This document shows, in pieces, positions 1-13,500 of a stretch of 64,000 nucleotides of DNA. The DNA is from Lepidostoma basale (Eukaryota; Arthropoda; Insecta; Trichoptera; Lepidostomatidae). Position numbers and translations under genes: made by a program. Below the pieces are notes generated by a model. It was not told the origin of the DNA. It saw nothing but the letters and a program-made list of their open reading frames with translations, and made no database searches. The stretch covers positions 744,001-808,000 of the forward strand of contig JAHDVF020000010.1 in NCBI GenBank assembly GCA_022606425.2, in the 5' to 3' direction. Each line of letters opens with the position of its first letter. Position 1 is the first letter of the stretch.

Positions 1-229
1 TTTCCACATTAAGTTAGCGAATTTAAAATAAAATATTTTTTATACACATGTTGCGTAAAATAATTCTCAAACACCATCTTAATTTAAAATAAATGAGATT
101 TCATTCATGTATAACATAAAAATATTAAATAAATCGATTGCTTCTATTCAATCATCTCTGATATTGTATCTTGTGATGTGTGTAGGACATAAAAAAAAAA
201 CATTTACATTAAAAATACAAAGCAATGTA

Positions 230-536
230 CAGTAGAACGTCGTTTATCCGGATGTCAATTATCTGAACAAGCGGTGATGATGAAGCGTTCTGTACGCGTG
301 ACTAAGCTTACAACGCCTACACAATGTTGGGTGTAGTTTGCATCATCCTTCTTCTCCTTCTTCCTGTTTTCCCCCCATCGTACGGAGAGTCAGTCTCCCG
401 TTGTGTTCGAGTTTCAACGTGTCATAATCAATAATTGATCCAAGGAAAAAAAAATATTGCCCGTTTGATTATCAGGAAAAATCGGTATCCAGAACACCTC
501 CGGTCTCAATTAGTCCGGATAAACGACGTTCTACTG
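230..536. mobile_element. pogo/Tigger-type MITE
   Basis: Perfect terminal inverted repeats: CAGTAGAACGTCGTTTATCC at the left and its complement at the right end, with TA duplicated on both sides (228-229 and 537-538). No coding capacity. TIRs of the form CAGTAGAACxTCGxTTATCCG are typical of pogo-group elements in the Tc1/mariner superfamily. Confidence 0.85.
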
Positions 537-1481
537 TAGTTCATACAAAAAATTTACTATTAAATTCTAAAGTGATAACTCCATTATGGCAACTAGGTAC
601 ATATTTGATTTCAAACCATAAACAATGTAATCATGTATCCTGCCTAATTAAAAATGTGATGTATTTATATTACATGAACTAATTTGCAAGTTTGCATGTC
701 CTAAATGTACAAAACACTTGAGGTAGAATATAGACTATAGAATTCACGTAGGATTAACGCACTTTTTAACAATTAACAAGAAACTAACAACAAACAATTT
801 TTGAAAGAATGATTTTATTTAAGAGCTAATCTTACAATATTATCAAAATATAATTTACTTCCACAAAATAAGCAAAATTCTAATACCACACTAATATTAA
901 GTAATAATAATAATAATAATAAAAACATTTTTTTTAATTATTCAAATTACTATTTTTATGAATGTAGTGAAAATTATTGGTTGGATGATTAAAATAATAA
1001 TTTTATATTAAGATGTAAGTAATTTTTGAATTTAATATAATCAATAGAAAACAAGCAATTTTGAATAAAATATAACAAGTTACATAGCAATGTATGTATG
1101 GATCATGATGTTTACTGCAGCGTGGTTTCTGCATGTAGGCACAATTGTGTCAATGGAAACATAGAGCATATTTGAACACTATTCAATTTGTATTAAGTCT
1201 TTTTGGGAAGACGCGAATGGTAAAAGGGATCTAATCACAGAGTCAAAAGGTCCTTAGTTAATTACACAGAACACCAGTGTCTTAAAAGAACAAATCACAC
1301 GAGCGATAGATGATCTATTTCAGTCGATCCATGGGATCTGACTAAACATTTCATTTGGCCGCGAGCATTTCTTTGTGGAAAGCACCGCCTTTCTTACATG
1401 ATATTTGTCTTGCCTTAACACCGTGAAGATTCTCATCTGCATGATTCAATAGTGTAATGAGAGGATTTGCATCCGCACCAT
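537..1481. other. TAK1 3' untranslated and downstream region
   Basis: AT-rich, no coding frame, a short (TAA)n run near 905-930. The TAK1 mRNA probably ends here; AATAAA on the minus strand at 819-814 is the best poly(A) candidate seen. Confidence 0.4.
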
Positions 1482-1598
1482 TCACTCGTGCGGTGATTCT
1501 TCCGGAATGAGAACCCACTCGTCATCCAGTTGTAATGGGCCATCTCCCCTAGATTCTAGTTGCTTCTTTAAACTCCAGTAGAGTTTGACTAAGGATTC
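1482..1598 (-). CDS. Tak1: TAK1 exon 10: C terminus and stop
   Basis: Acceptor atgcag|GAATCC; codes for [20 protein letters not shown] and [18 protein letters not shown], then TGA at 1484-1482. The [11 protein letters not shown] helix corresponds to the human STYYQQCKKQLEV end. The acidic tail after it is not in the human protein. A candidate polyadenylation signal on this strand is AATAAA at 819-814. Confidence 0.9.
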   Translation of the reverse strand, partial: ESLVKLYWSLKKQLESRGDGPLQLDDEWVLIPEESPHE

Positions 1599-4500
1599 CT
1601 GCATAAACATTAATCAAATTAAAATATATGAAAACTTAAAAAGGAGTATAGAAAAATTCTCAGTAATCCGACATTCATAGGTTACAGCAAATAATGTGAC
1701 AAACGCATTTGAAGTGGGTATGCATTGGGTTGAAGAGAATGATCAAATCAAATCAAATCAGTTAATTTTCTCGAAAGATAAAATTTGATTAAGATTTTCT
1801 CTAAGAGCATGGTTTGTGTTGGTTCGCTAGAATATGTCACCTAGTTGCATCGTAGCTTTGAACATCAAACGAGCCTTCTACTTGTGTGGTCGTATCCTTA
1901 AGAAAATCTAGATATTAAGTTAAATATATCCAGGATCCATCAATTGAGTAATTAATATTTTAATAAAAAAACATTCAAACCTTTTCATCTTCTAATTGCA
2001 TTGCTTCCCGTTTCTGTCTCAAGACTTCCTCATCTATGTGCTGGTCTAAGAGCTCTGAGCGGTTCCTTGATAGGTAGGCCAGTTCAGTTTGAACCTGAAA
2101 AAAAAATATGCCGATTTTTATTAAAATTATAACTAACCATCACGCCGTCTCCTCGAAGCGGTAAGCAAAAAGAATAGACCACCACACTATTCTTTCCTGA
2201 CATTCTTCTCACACTTCCTCAACATTCATACATCGTATCATGCACGCATGTTGATGATTCTCAGACTCCTCACGTGGTCGAGATTCAATATTTGATTTAT
2301 TTGACTGTGCCAATTTTCCTGGGTCTTTCTCTATTTCTAGTTCTGTTTATTATTTCCGCATGTCCAAACCATCTAAATGACCCTTTCATTATTTTGTTCA
2401 TAACACTTTCATTCGCATTGCATTTTCTTATTATATTTTCATTCGATACTCTATCGAACACAGATTTTCCACACATTTGTTTAACAAATCTCATTTTCAC
2501 TCCATTTATTCTAGTCATCATTTGCCACACTGTTCTTTCCTGACATACATCTCTTGAATCCTCAACATTCATACATCGTGTCATGCATTATTTACCATTC
2601 TTTCCATGTATCCAAACCATCTTAATGATACATTAATTATTTTGTTTATAATACATTCATTCTCACTACATTCACTTCTTGTATTTGCAATTGACTCCAT
2701 CATATACAGATTTAAAACAAATTCATCATGGACTTGGGCTTGGATCTTCTGGCTTACGGAGGTTCAGCTCTTATGGCTATTCCTCTTACACCTGTAGGAA
2801 ACATTGTTGGAATTGTGATTTGGTAGTTGTGATGTGTGGCCCGGAGTGCTCCTCCAAAGAGGGCAAGGGAGGATTTAGGGTTTATATAAAGTCCTACATT
2901 ATTCTTGGTCAGGGAATAGAAGACCAGTTAGGGTAGTACATTGTAGAGTATGATGAGATCAGTCTCCTTATTTAAAAAATCTGTTCCCGAGGGGAAGATA
3001 AGAGGAGCAGTGCCTGGATGGAGTTTTGGTAGGAGATAGCATCCTGCATGAGATCATTTTGTTTGGCGGAGTACGTAGTGGGCTATCGGGGAGGTTTTTT
3101 TTTTTTTTTATTAGTTTTTTTTTATCCGCATTGTTTGCGGTAAGGGTAAAGGACTGAATGATGGTGGATAACTTGGTGGTAAAGGGTCATTATTGATAAG
3201 GAAGATGGTTATAATTTAGGTCGTGTTCTGGAATGAAAGAGATGAAGATGGAATGGTGCAAGGAGTAATAGAACCGGATTTGCAGTGATGTGATGTGCCA
3301 AGGAGTGTGGTTACGGTGTCCTGTCATCGAGCAAGGACGCTAGCATTTCTCATTAAATGATGTGGACCTGTCTTTCTTCAAACTCAACCTTCCTCTTCAG
3401 AGAGCAATGGAGGAACTCGCTGAAAATTCGAACATCGATGTTCATATTTATCTATTCATTCATCACACATTCATTTAAGAAATCTCATTTCTATTGGATT
3501 TATTCTACTTTAATCCTTCTTTTGTCAGTACAAACAACAACAACAAAACCATCACGCCGTTTCTCCGCAGGGGTAGGCAGAGAGAATGGACCGCCACACT
3601 ACTCTATCCTGGCAAACCTCTCTAGCTTCCTCCACATTCATACAACGAGTCATACACGCACGCCGATTCCTCCGACTTCTAACATGACCAACCTTTAAAA
3701 TTTGATTAATTTGGTCATGCCATGTTTTCCTCGGTCTGCCTCAACTTCGTACCCCATTTACATCATTAACGTATACTTTCTTAACCATTCTTTCTCCATC
3801 CATGTGTTCCATATGTCCGAACCAACGCAGCGATCCTTTCATAATTTTGTTCATTATACCTTCTTCCGCTCTACATTCCTTTCTTATATCAGCATTTGAG
3901 ATTCTGTCGTATATCATTCTACCACACATACGTCTTAGGGACCTCATCTCTACCGCATTTATTCTACTCTCATCCTTCTTTTGCCAGTTCCATGCTTCGC
4001 TTCCATACATTAAGGTTGGGACCAGAACTCCATTGTGAACGGCCGTTTTCGCTTTCATTGACTTTTGTCAGTATATTCTAGGAAATATACTAGTAATCAG
4101 TGGCGGTACTCCCATAGAAGCTCAGAAGCCCGGCTTGTGTAAGAAATTTTGAATCAAAACCCCCAAATCGAAGTAATCATGCCCCTGCATAAACCAACAA
4201 CCCACCAAATCACCTTCCATCAATGTTTCCATCAGATGTAAGAGGAATACCCACAAGAGCTGAACCTCTGTAAGCCAGAAAAGGTTTTGATTAAAAAAAA
4301 TGTACGCAAGCCGGGCAAATGGGTTTCTATCGGAGTACCGCCACTGCTAGTAATCCTATAATTATAAGAGTATCGAAATGAATGAACCGTATACAGATTT
4401 ACCACACATTATTCTAAGACAGTCTTTCTCATTCTTTCTTTAAATATGTTCAAACCAACGGTTATATGTTGTGACTAATGTAATGCCGGAGGCGTGAATA

Positions 4501-7500
4501 GGAGGTAATAGGACATAGAGGATTCCCACCGCTTACCCGAAGCTGTTATATGCGAACGGCGCCTTTCGTCAGCTTCGCTCATTCAATCCCTAGGCCTGTG
4601 CCTCGCCCATGGGGGACTTACGTTAGAAAAAAAAAGATATATAAAAGAAATCAAGAGGGACCAGGCCACATTTAATGTACTGCTATTTTCCTCTTTGTCT
4701 ATATTATTACTTATTTTTAAACGAAATATAAAAAAAGACACGATTTTGAATAGGAGGTAATGTACCTTGAGGTACTCCTGCGCGAGCTGTTTGTGCTCCT
4801 CGTAGATCCGCAGTGAGGTGTCACTGGTGGGGTCAGGCGTAACCGGCCGCAGGTGAGGGTCCAGCATCATGTGCATGGAATCCAGTGCGGGGTCCTGTAG
4901 CGGTGGCGGCGGGGCGGGTGGCCGCCCCCCCGGGGCCTCTCCTCCCCCGACACTCGACTGGCTGCTGTTACCTGCACAACCGTGATGAATCAATACTAGT
5001 ATTCACAATCAAATAATACAATTTACACAATAAATAAATTTAAAGGACATTGTAAGACTTCAAAGACGACAAAATAACCCACCACACAAGTATACAGACA
5101 AACAAAAAGACTGGACATTTCAGACCATGAAAATAGTACACAGTAGCTTATAACATTAAATATTTGACCCCAACCACACAAGTATACAGACAAACAAAAC
5201 GACTGGACATATCAAATCTGACCATATTTGAGACCTTGAACCTTGAGTGATCATGGAAGAGTACCTAAAAAATAATCAAAAACTCAGATGTACACATCCA
5301 CTGGACTAGAAGCTGTAACAGATATCATTTACCGAACACTCGGACAAAGATAGGACCACCAAGGATAATGTCCCCCGGACTGAAACTCTACAACGACCTA
5401 CCTTTGAAACTAAAAGGCTAACCCAAAAATAATTAAAAAATAAACCTAAAAAATTATAAAAAATATCATTGTATTCCTTATAACGAGAGATTATCGCGAA
5501 AGCTGTTTGACCAACCTCTGTTGCCATCATCAGATATTGAAGTAAAAGTTATAGTTGCTTAGAACACCTGATGATGCCAATTCGGTTGGCGAAATAGCTG
5601 TCGAGACAATCTCATAATAATTTATAAATAAATTGTGACACAAATAATAACAGTGTTAAAAAATTTACATCAAATGATGTTGAAGTAACATAAATATAAT
5701 ACTCGTAGTGTTTTGGTCAAAACAATGGATTAACTAACTAACTAACTAACTAACCATCACGCCGTCTCCCCGAAGGGGTAGGCAGAAAGAATGGACTGCC
5801 ACACTTTTCTTTCCTGACATATTTCTCTTGCTTTCTCAACATTCATACATCGTGTCATGCACGCGCGTCGATCTCTCCGACTCCTCACATGGCCGACATT
5901 CAATATTTGATTTATTTGATCGTGCCACGTTTTCCTTAGTCTTCCTCTATATCTGGTTCCATTTACATCGTTAACATATAATTTTTTTACCATTCTTTCT
6001 TCATTCATTCTTTCCATATGTCCAAACCATCTTAATGATCCTTTAATTATTTTGTTCATAACACCATCATTTGCACCGCATTCACTTCTTATATTTTCAT
6101 TCGACACTCTATCATACACAGAGTATCATGAGAGTATATGCAGAGATCTCATTTCTACTGCATTTATTCTACTTTCATCCTTCTTTTGCCAGTTCCATGC
6201 TTCGCTTTCATACATAAGGGTCGGTAGAAGAATTGTGCACTGCCATTCTAGCTTTTTTGGATAGGTTTTTGTTTGCGATGACAACTTTAAGTGCACCATT
6301 CACTTTGTTGCCTACCCCAACCCTTCTTTCAATATCCCTCTCCACTCGCCCATCTCTTGTAAATATACTACCTAAATACATGAACTCAACTACAATGGAT
6401 TATCTAAACAATAATAAGAGATATCCAATAAATATAAATTGTAGATAAAATTAAGGCTTTAACACTGTGGAATTCCATAACCATGAATTTTTTATGAATG
6501 AAAACACTGTTTTTTTATATTTTTTGAATTTATTTTTCCTGCCATGGTTCAAAGGCTTACACCTCTCCATCATCATCCGGAGAACGACATAAACACTTTA
6601 TAACACTTTATATCATTCTCCCGATGATGAAGGTGTAAGCTATCGAAACGTGTTGAGGAAAATAAATTCAAGAGTGCAAAAAACAGTGTTTTAATTCATA
6701 AAAAAATCGCCAATGGCAAAAATGAGAATCCTACGCTCCATAGCAGGCAAAACGCTCAGAGATCATCAGATCAGAAATGAGATGTTATAAGGTTTGTCTG
6801 TGGTGTTGAAGACATAATGAGGTGTAAAAGAAGCAGAAGGTGCTTTTGGACGGACCATGTAGACCGCATGAAAGATACGAGACTTTCAAAGATGGTTAAA
6901 AATGAAAACCACAGCAGGAAGATACTAAAAGGAAGGCCGCCGAGGAGATATGATACTTTTTAAAGACCAGAAGTTTTAAACACGCTATTGACTATATTGC
7001 TGGTATTTATCTAACTAACTATGTTATCATCACGCTGTCTCCCCGAAGGGGTAGGTAGAAAGAATGGACTGTCACACTTTTTTTTCCTGACATATTTCTC
7101 TCGCATTCTCAACATTCATACATTGTGTCATACACGTTTGTCGATTTCTCCAACTCCTCACTTGGCCGATAGTACAATAATATTTGATTGTGCGACGATT
7201 TCCTTGGTCTTATTCTATTTCTAGTTCCATTTACATTATTGACATATACTTTTTTTACCATTATTTATTTCCATGTGTCCAAATCATCTTAATGATCCTT
7301 TCATTGTTTTGTGCATAACACTTTCTTCGGCACCGCATTCACTTTTTATATTTTCATTCAAACTCTATCATACATAGTTTTTCCACATATTCATCTAAGA
7401 GATTTCATTACTACTGCATTTATTCTACTTTCATCCTTCTATAGCCAGATCCATGCTTCGCTTCCATACATAAGGGACGGTCTGGTATTTATCTAACTAA

Positions 7501-10500
7501 CTATGTTATCATCACGCTGTCTCCCCGAAGGGGTAGGTAGAAGGAATGGACTGTCACACTTTTTTTTCCTGACATATTACTCTCGCATTCTCAACATTCA
7601 TACATTGTGTCACGCACGTACGTCGATTTCACAGACTCCTCACTTGGCTGACAGTAATATTTGATTTATTTGATTGTGCCACGTTTTCCTCGGTCTTATT
7701 CTATTTCTAGTTCCATTTACATTATTAACATACACTTTTTTTACCATTTGTCCAAATCATCTTAATGATCCTTTCATTATTTTGTTCATAACACTTTCAT
7801 CCACACCGCATTCATTTCTTATATTTTCATTCGAACTCTGTTTTTCAGGACATTCATCTAAGAGATTTCATTACTACTGCATTTATTCTATTTTCATCCT
7901 TCTTTTTCCAAGATTCATGCTTCGTTTCCATCCATACTATGGTATTCATCAATAATAAAAAATGGTTTTAACATTTTAAGTGGTGACATTCCCGCCTGAA
8001 GATGACTTTCCACGTTGAAGGTGCTGTTCTGTACTGTCGACTTGTGCGGCTGTCCTCATATTATAGACATATTATATTAATATGAACTATGGCATTTTAA
8101 TACATACTCGTATAATAACATCAAAACAAATCAATAAAATTCATAGGGAATATGTAACTTTTTTTGTATGAATCAAAATTTCTGCAGTCAACCTGTTAAA
8201 ATCTCAATCATACAATCAATGTTACAATCAAAATTATCTATATCTATCTCAATATATACTCACTAGCGAAGAAGGCATTGGAAAACACATGGAAAACGAG
8301 TTGCAACCTGTAAAATATTCACGGAAGTAAAGATTTTCTATTCTAAAAAAACTAGGTTCACTGCACAATCGTAATCAGTAATAAGTTTTTTATTTTTAAT
8401 GTAAATATTTTTTTTCACTCCATAAAAAATTTCACAATTAATAATACCAAATTGTTCTTTTTTTTTCTACACTACTGTCATACAACAATAATCAGACCAA
8501 ATTCGAAATAATCCAGAAACGTTCTCAGGCATGCCCATCATGTGCATTTCGAATTTTTCGGAGAGAATAGAAGTATTCCTTTATCGCTCTCTTGTATTCT
8601 AAATATTCTCGTACTCTTTCTTGATGACATCTGGATTTTTGCCTATTTATATAATTATGAAAAGAAATTTTACTGCAACTTTTAACGTTATATACTGTAG
8701 TCTTTAGTCAAATTCAAAGATGAGATATTTGAAACCATTTTAACAATACAAATATGACAAAGGTTAACAAAGAAATCTTGAGTATGAATTATCTATACAC
8801 TCGATTGATTTATTTTACATATTTTTTATTACTACAACAATAGCAAACCATCACGCCGTTCCTCCCGCAGGGGTAGGCAGAGAGAATGGACCGCCACCCT
8901 ACTCTAGCTTCCTCCACATTCATACACCGAGTCATACACGCACGTCGATTCTTCCGGCTTCTAACATGACCAACCTTTAAAATTTGATTAATTTGGTCAT
9001 GCCATGTTTTCCTCGGTCAACTCGACTCCGTACTCCATTTACATCGTTAACGTATATTTTTAAAACATTCTTTCTTCACCCATGAGCTCCATATGTCCGA
9101 ATCAACGCAGCGATCCTTTCATAATACCTTCTTTCGCTGTAGATTCTGCTCTACACAATTACTAAGATTAAATTTTAGATTTCACAATCTTAGAAAGAAC
9201 AATAATATAAAAAAATAATATCTTCACTATTCACGCCATCATGTAAATAAATAAAAATGTGAAAATTTTGATATAACATTTTCTCATACATTCATTCTAT
9301 TTTCACTTCATTTTTGTCTATGGTAGCTGGAAAACCGTGATGCATCAGCAAATTCCGTCGAGTTTTATCAATGACTTGGATAAAAAAAATAATACTCTAA
9401 AAATGTTACCAACACCACGTTAATAATGTATTAGAAGGCCGATAACATTATATTTCCTAAGAGTGTAAACAGAAATATCTAAAAATGAAGCACTGATGAT
9501 ATTCACGACATTCACGACTTAAAACACCCACAAAATATTACGGCCTTCGTAATGTGGCTCACCACTCTTCGCTATGATCAGAATTTTCGTAAACAATCGC
9601 AATACCTAAAATAATGAGATTATTTTTTTAACACTTACGTTTAAACGCTCGATAATTTATTAAACAAAACTATGCGTTTTTAACAGTATTCTGTACATTT
9701 TACAAATATGGCCGATATGATTTCTAACATTAATATCTCCGCAATCAATCTTTTGTAGTTTATATTTGGTTTTGCATTAGGTAAAATAATTAATTATATG
9801 ATCGAAAAAAAATGTTGACAAAAGACTAAGGCGGGAATTCAATATAGCCCGTTAGTTATAAATGTGGAATAAATAACCGCGTGATATATATACTCGTACA
9901 TAATAACGGGAAGATGTGGCGAGTTGCGAAAATATTGTGTAATGCATCGGACGATCCGCGGAAGAGATCTCTAACCAAAAATACAAAGTTTAAAATCGAT
10001 CTTAATGTAAATCAGTTCCGCTAACTGTCGGGAGTGTATTCATAGCAACAGCGAGGAGAAACATCCGTGGGTGAGCTGGGCTAGTCTGTGTACACATTCG
10101 GCGACCTTTGTTTACGTTTCCGACACATATCCGATGCCTGGCAGGATTCAACGTTAAAAATTGAGGAAGCTCAAAAGGAGCCTGGGAGGCACTCACTGTA
10201 GAACACCCAGCTGCAGGTGACCGTGTCCCTGACGGTGGTGACGACGGAGGCGGGCATGTCGCACATGGCTGCAGGGCGGGCGGCACGTGACGCGCGCCGC
10301 TGCACCGCGCTGCACTCCGCCTGGCGCGCCCGGCCACCCCCGCCCGTCACTCCCGGGCCGAGCGCCACATACGAGCGCCGACAGAACGACACGGCTCTCC
10401 GACGTTTCGCGAACCCGACAAAACACCGTTTACTATTCCCGACGCTCTCCCCTGGATCGGAAGCGGCCGACGCTAGAGCGGCGAGCGGAGCACTGAAACC

Positions 10501-13500
10501 TCGGCCGCGTCGGCAGTTCTCTCGGATTCCCTTCCCCGGCAGAGTGCAGATGCTGTGGTCGGAGAAGTGTGTCGCAGCGGCGAGGGCGCTGCCCCTAGGG
10601 GGCGCTGCACGGCCCCTCCTCCCCGCGCCCGGACTATTCCCGGCGCCTGACTCACCGAGCTTCGCGGGCTATATCGGGGCCCGCGCACGCACACACCGAT
10701 CCCTCGCCGCACATACACACACACGGCCGCACTCTATACTGGCCAACACAACAATCGGAAACTCTTTCATGAGCCGCTCGAGGTGAACAACTGGAGGTTA
10801 TGAGAGTCAAATAAGGGTTTCGTGACGTCACCTCGTCCGCAAACATTCGAGGCAGACCGTTCTGATCGCTGGTCGGAAAGTAAACAATAATCACATTTAA
10901 TATATTGTCGATCATCAAACAAATAAAAGAATACTCTCGGGAATTGCGACGAATGTTTACAGTTTCAGCAAAAAGTCGTCGGCTATACGACGTGGATGCA
11001 CGTTACGGTCGGCTCCAACAGATTTATCGGTTGAAAACAGATTTGAATGTCGTGTCCGGAGTATCTGGGCTTATAATATGGGCACTGAGTCACCAGAAGA
11101 AAAACTGCGGCCATTGTTGTGTGTCGCAATCACTGGGCTCGTCTCCAAGTGAAATAAATGCAAAAGCTCGGACTCAGGACTTCAGGCCCGAGGGGCGCGA
11201 GGATGCCCGGTCTGATCCGAGAGCGAGCGATAACTATTTCATACTCCCGACTGGATCCCGAGACGGTGATTCAACTTTTGCTAAATATTGCATCACAAAT
11301 ATTTCCTCGCGAATTTTTCCGCGGCACGCGGTTCACGTATTATTTTCCTTGTTTTAATATAATCTTCCAAGTCGGGACAACGATCAAAGCACCTAAATTA
11401 TAAACAGTTCGGAAATTTGACGTAATCAAAAGTATAATATAATCATATCGAATTTTATTTCTTCTATATTCGTCTTTATATATTCGAAATAGAATTACAC
11501 TTTGTATATTACCATATACATATTTTTTTTGTAGACATGTTTTGGTTGGTACAACTTTTTTCGATACAAAAATAAAAAAAGTCAAGATATTTGATAACTT
11601 AGCATGGCGAAACACGAAATTCCGATAAAATATATTATAATATAATAAAACTTCTAGGAAACAATATTTGAATTCGTATTAATTATTTAATATAGAGTTT
11701 TACATCATTCTTCCAGAAACAATAAGTAAAACTCCATATTACGAGTACATAAATATATGTGCACCATCTAAAAAGAACATTTTGTGTTAAATTATTTTTA
11801 TTTTATATCATTGTATTTTATATTATTTGTTTTAGATTTATTTTGTGGGTGTTGGACGATCGAAGTGTGCGCGGGAGATGCCTATTGGTGGCGATGAGGT
11901 TCGCAACCCATCACACCGCGTCTCCCGCGGAGCGAAAAGAGAAGGATGGAGTGCCGCATCAGTTAAAGCGTGACGGGCATTCTTTCTGCCCACCCTTTCG
12001 GGGAGACGGCGTGATGGTTAGTTAGTTAGTTAGTTTTTTAAATATTTAGTATTGCTGAAAGCTTGTGTTTTCTATAACTATTATTATATATTTTTGGAGG
12101 TGATATATATCGCCTTGCTAGGTTATAATAAAAACATTTGATTTCACCAATTTTAATAAGTTAAATTGTTGTTTGCCAACATATAACACAAACTTGTTTA
12201 AAAAAAATAAACAATAAATAATTTTAAAACGAGTTAAAATTTGTGCATCGAAGAAAGCTGTGTCACAATCAAAACATGTCTGCAAAAAGAAAAACGAAGT
12301 TTTGTGGAAATACAAAGCAAATTCAAATGATTGAATTTGATTGGTTATAACTAACTAACCAGCGCGCCGTCTCTCCGAAGGGGTAGGCAGAAAGAACGGA
12401 CTGCCACAACTAACCGATGCGGCACTCCATCCTTCTCTTTTGTGATGGGAAGTGCCACACTTTTCCTTCCTGTCACACTTCTCTCGCTTCCTCAACATTC
12501 ATCAAATCAAATCAGTTTATTTTCTCAAAATATTACAAACTAAAATTATAGTTTCAGGCATCTATTGAGAACAGGTAAAATGTAATATGTAATACCAGGA
12601 ACGCACGAAATATGGTTCGACTTTAGGAATACAAGATACTCTCCAAAGTTGATAGTACTTGTCTTCTGAACGTACTTTCAGGAATATTGTCTTCTCTTTT
12701 CGACATTTCACAGTCAAATAATTATTATGAATGTTTCTTTTCTATCTCATGTACGTAATTTCTCATTTTACAGTAAAATTAGTATTATGAATGTTTCTTT
12801 TCTATCTCATGTACGGAATTTCTATTTTCTATTATGTTATCCTTATTCTCGTTTTTGTGTTTTGCCGTTATATGTTAGTTGTCTGTTTATGTGTGCAAAT
12901 ATGAATTACCTTTGTTATTAACATGTCATTTTTTGTAAAAGCCCTTGCGGCGTTTATGAGAAAAATAAAATAAAATTAAAATATGAAAGACATACATCGT
13001 GTCCAGTGGTGGTACTCCCATAGAAGCCCAGAAGCCCGGCATGCGTAAGAAATTTTGAATCAAAACCTCTTCTGGCTTACAGAGGTTCAGCTCTTGTGGC
13101 TATTCCTCTTGCGTCTGATGGGAACATTGTTGGAAGGTGATTTGGTGGGTTGTTGGTTTATGCGGGGGCATAATTACTTAGATTTCGGGGTTTTGATTCA
13201 AAATTTCTTACGCAAGTCGGGCTTCTGGGCTTCTATGATAGTACCGCCACTGATCGTGTCATGCACGCACGTCGATTTCTCCGACTTCTTACGTGGCCGA
13301 CATTCAATATTTGATTTATTTGATCGTGTCACGTTGTTCTAGGTCTTCCTCTTTTTCTAGTTCCATTGATTATTGGTTATGATTATGAAAATAGAGGAAA
13401 ATCGGGAGGAGAAGTAGATAAATAATTTTCCCATCGTGTGTCGCGCGGTGGTGCGGTGCGGGCATAGTCCAACCTAACCCGAGAGAGGAGTTTTACGATT

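Noticed and set aside
10217..10786. Plus-strand protein gene of 189 codons in the CpG island
   Set aside because: Low-complexity Arg/Ala/Pro composition typical of chance frames in GC-rich DNA; several overlapping frames on both strands look the same.
10905..11357. Plus-strand 150-codon gene
   Set aside because: No motif, no splice context, no codon pattern distinguishing it from chance.
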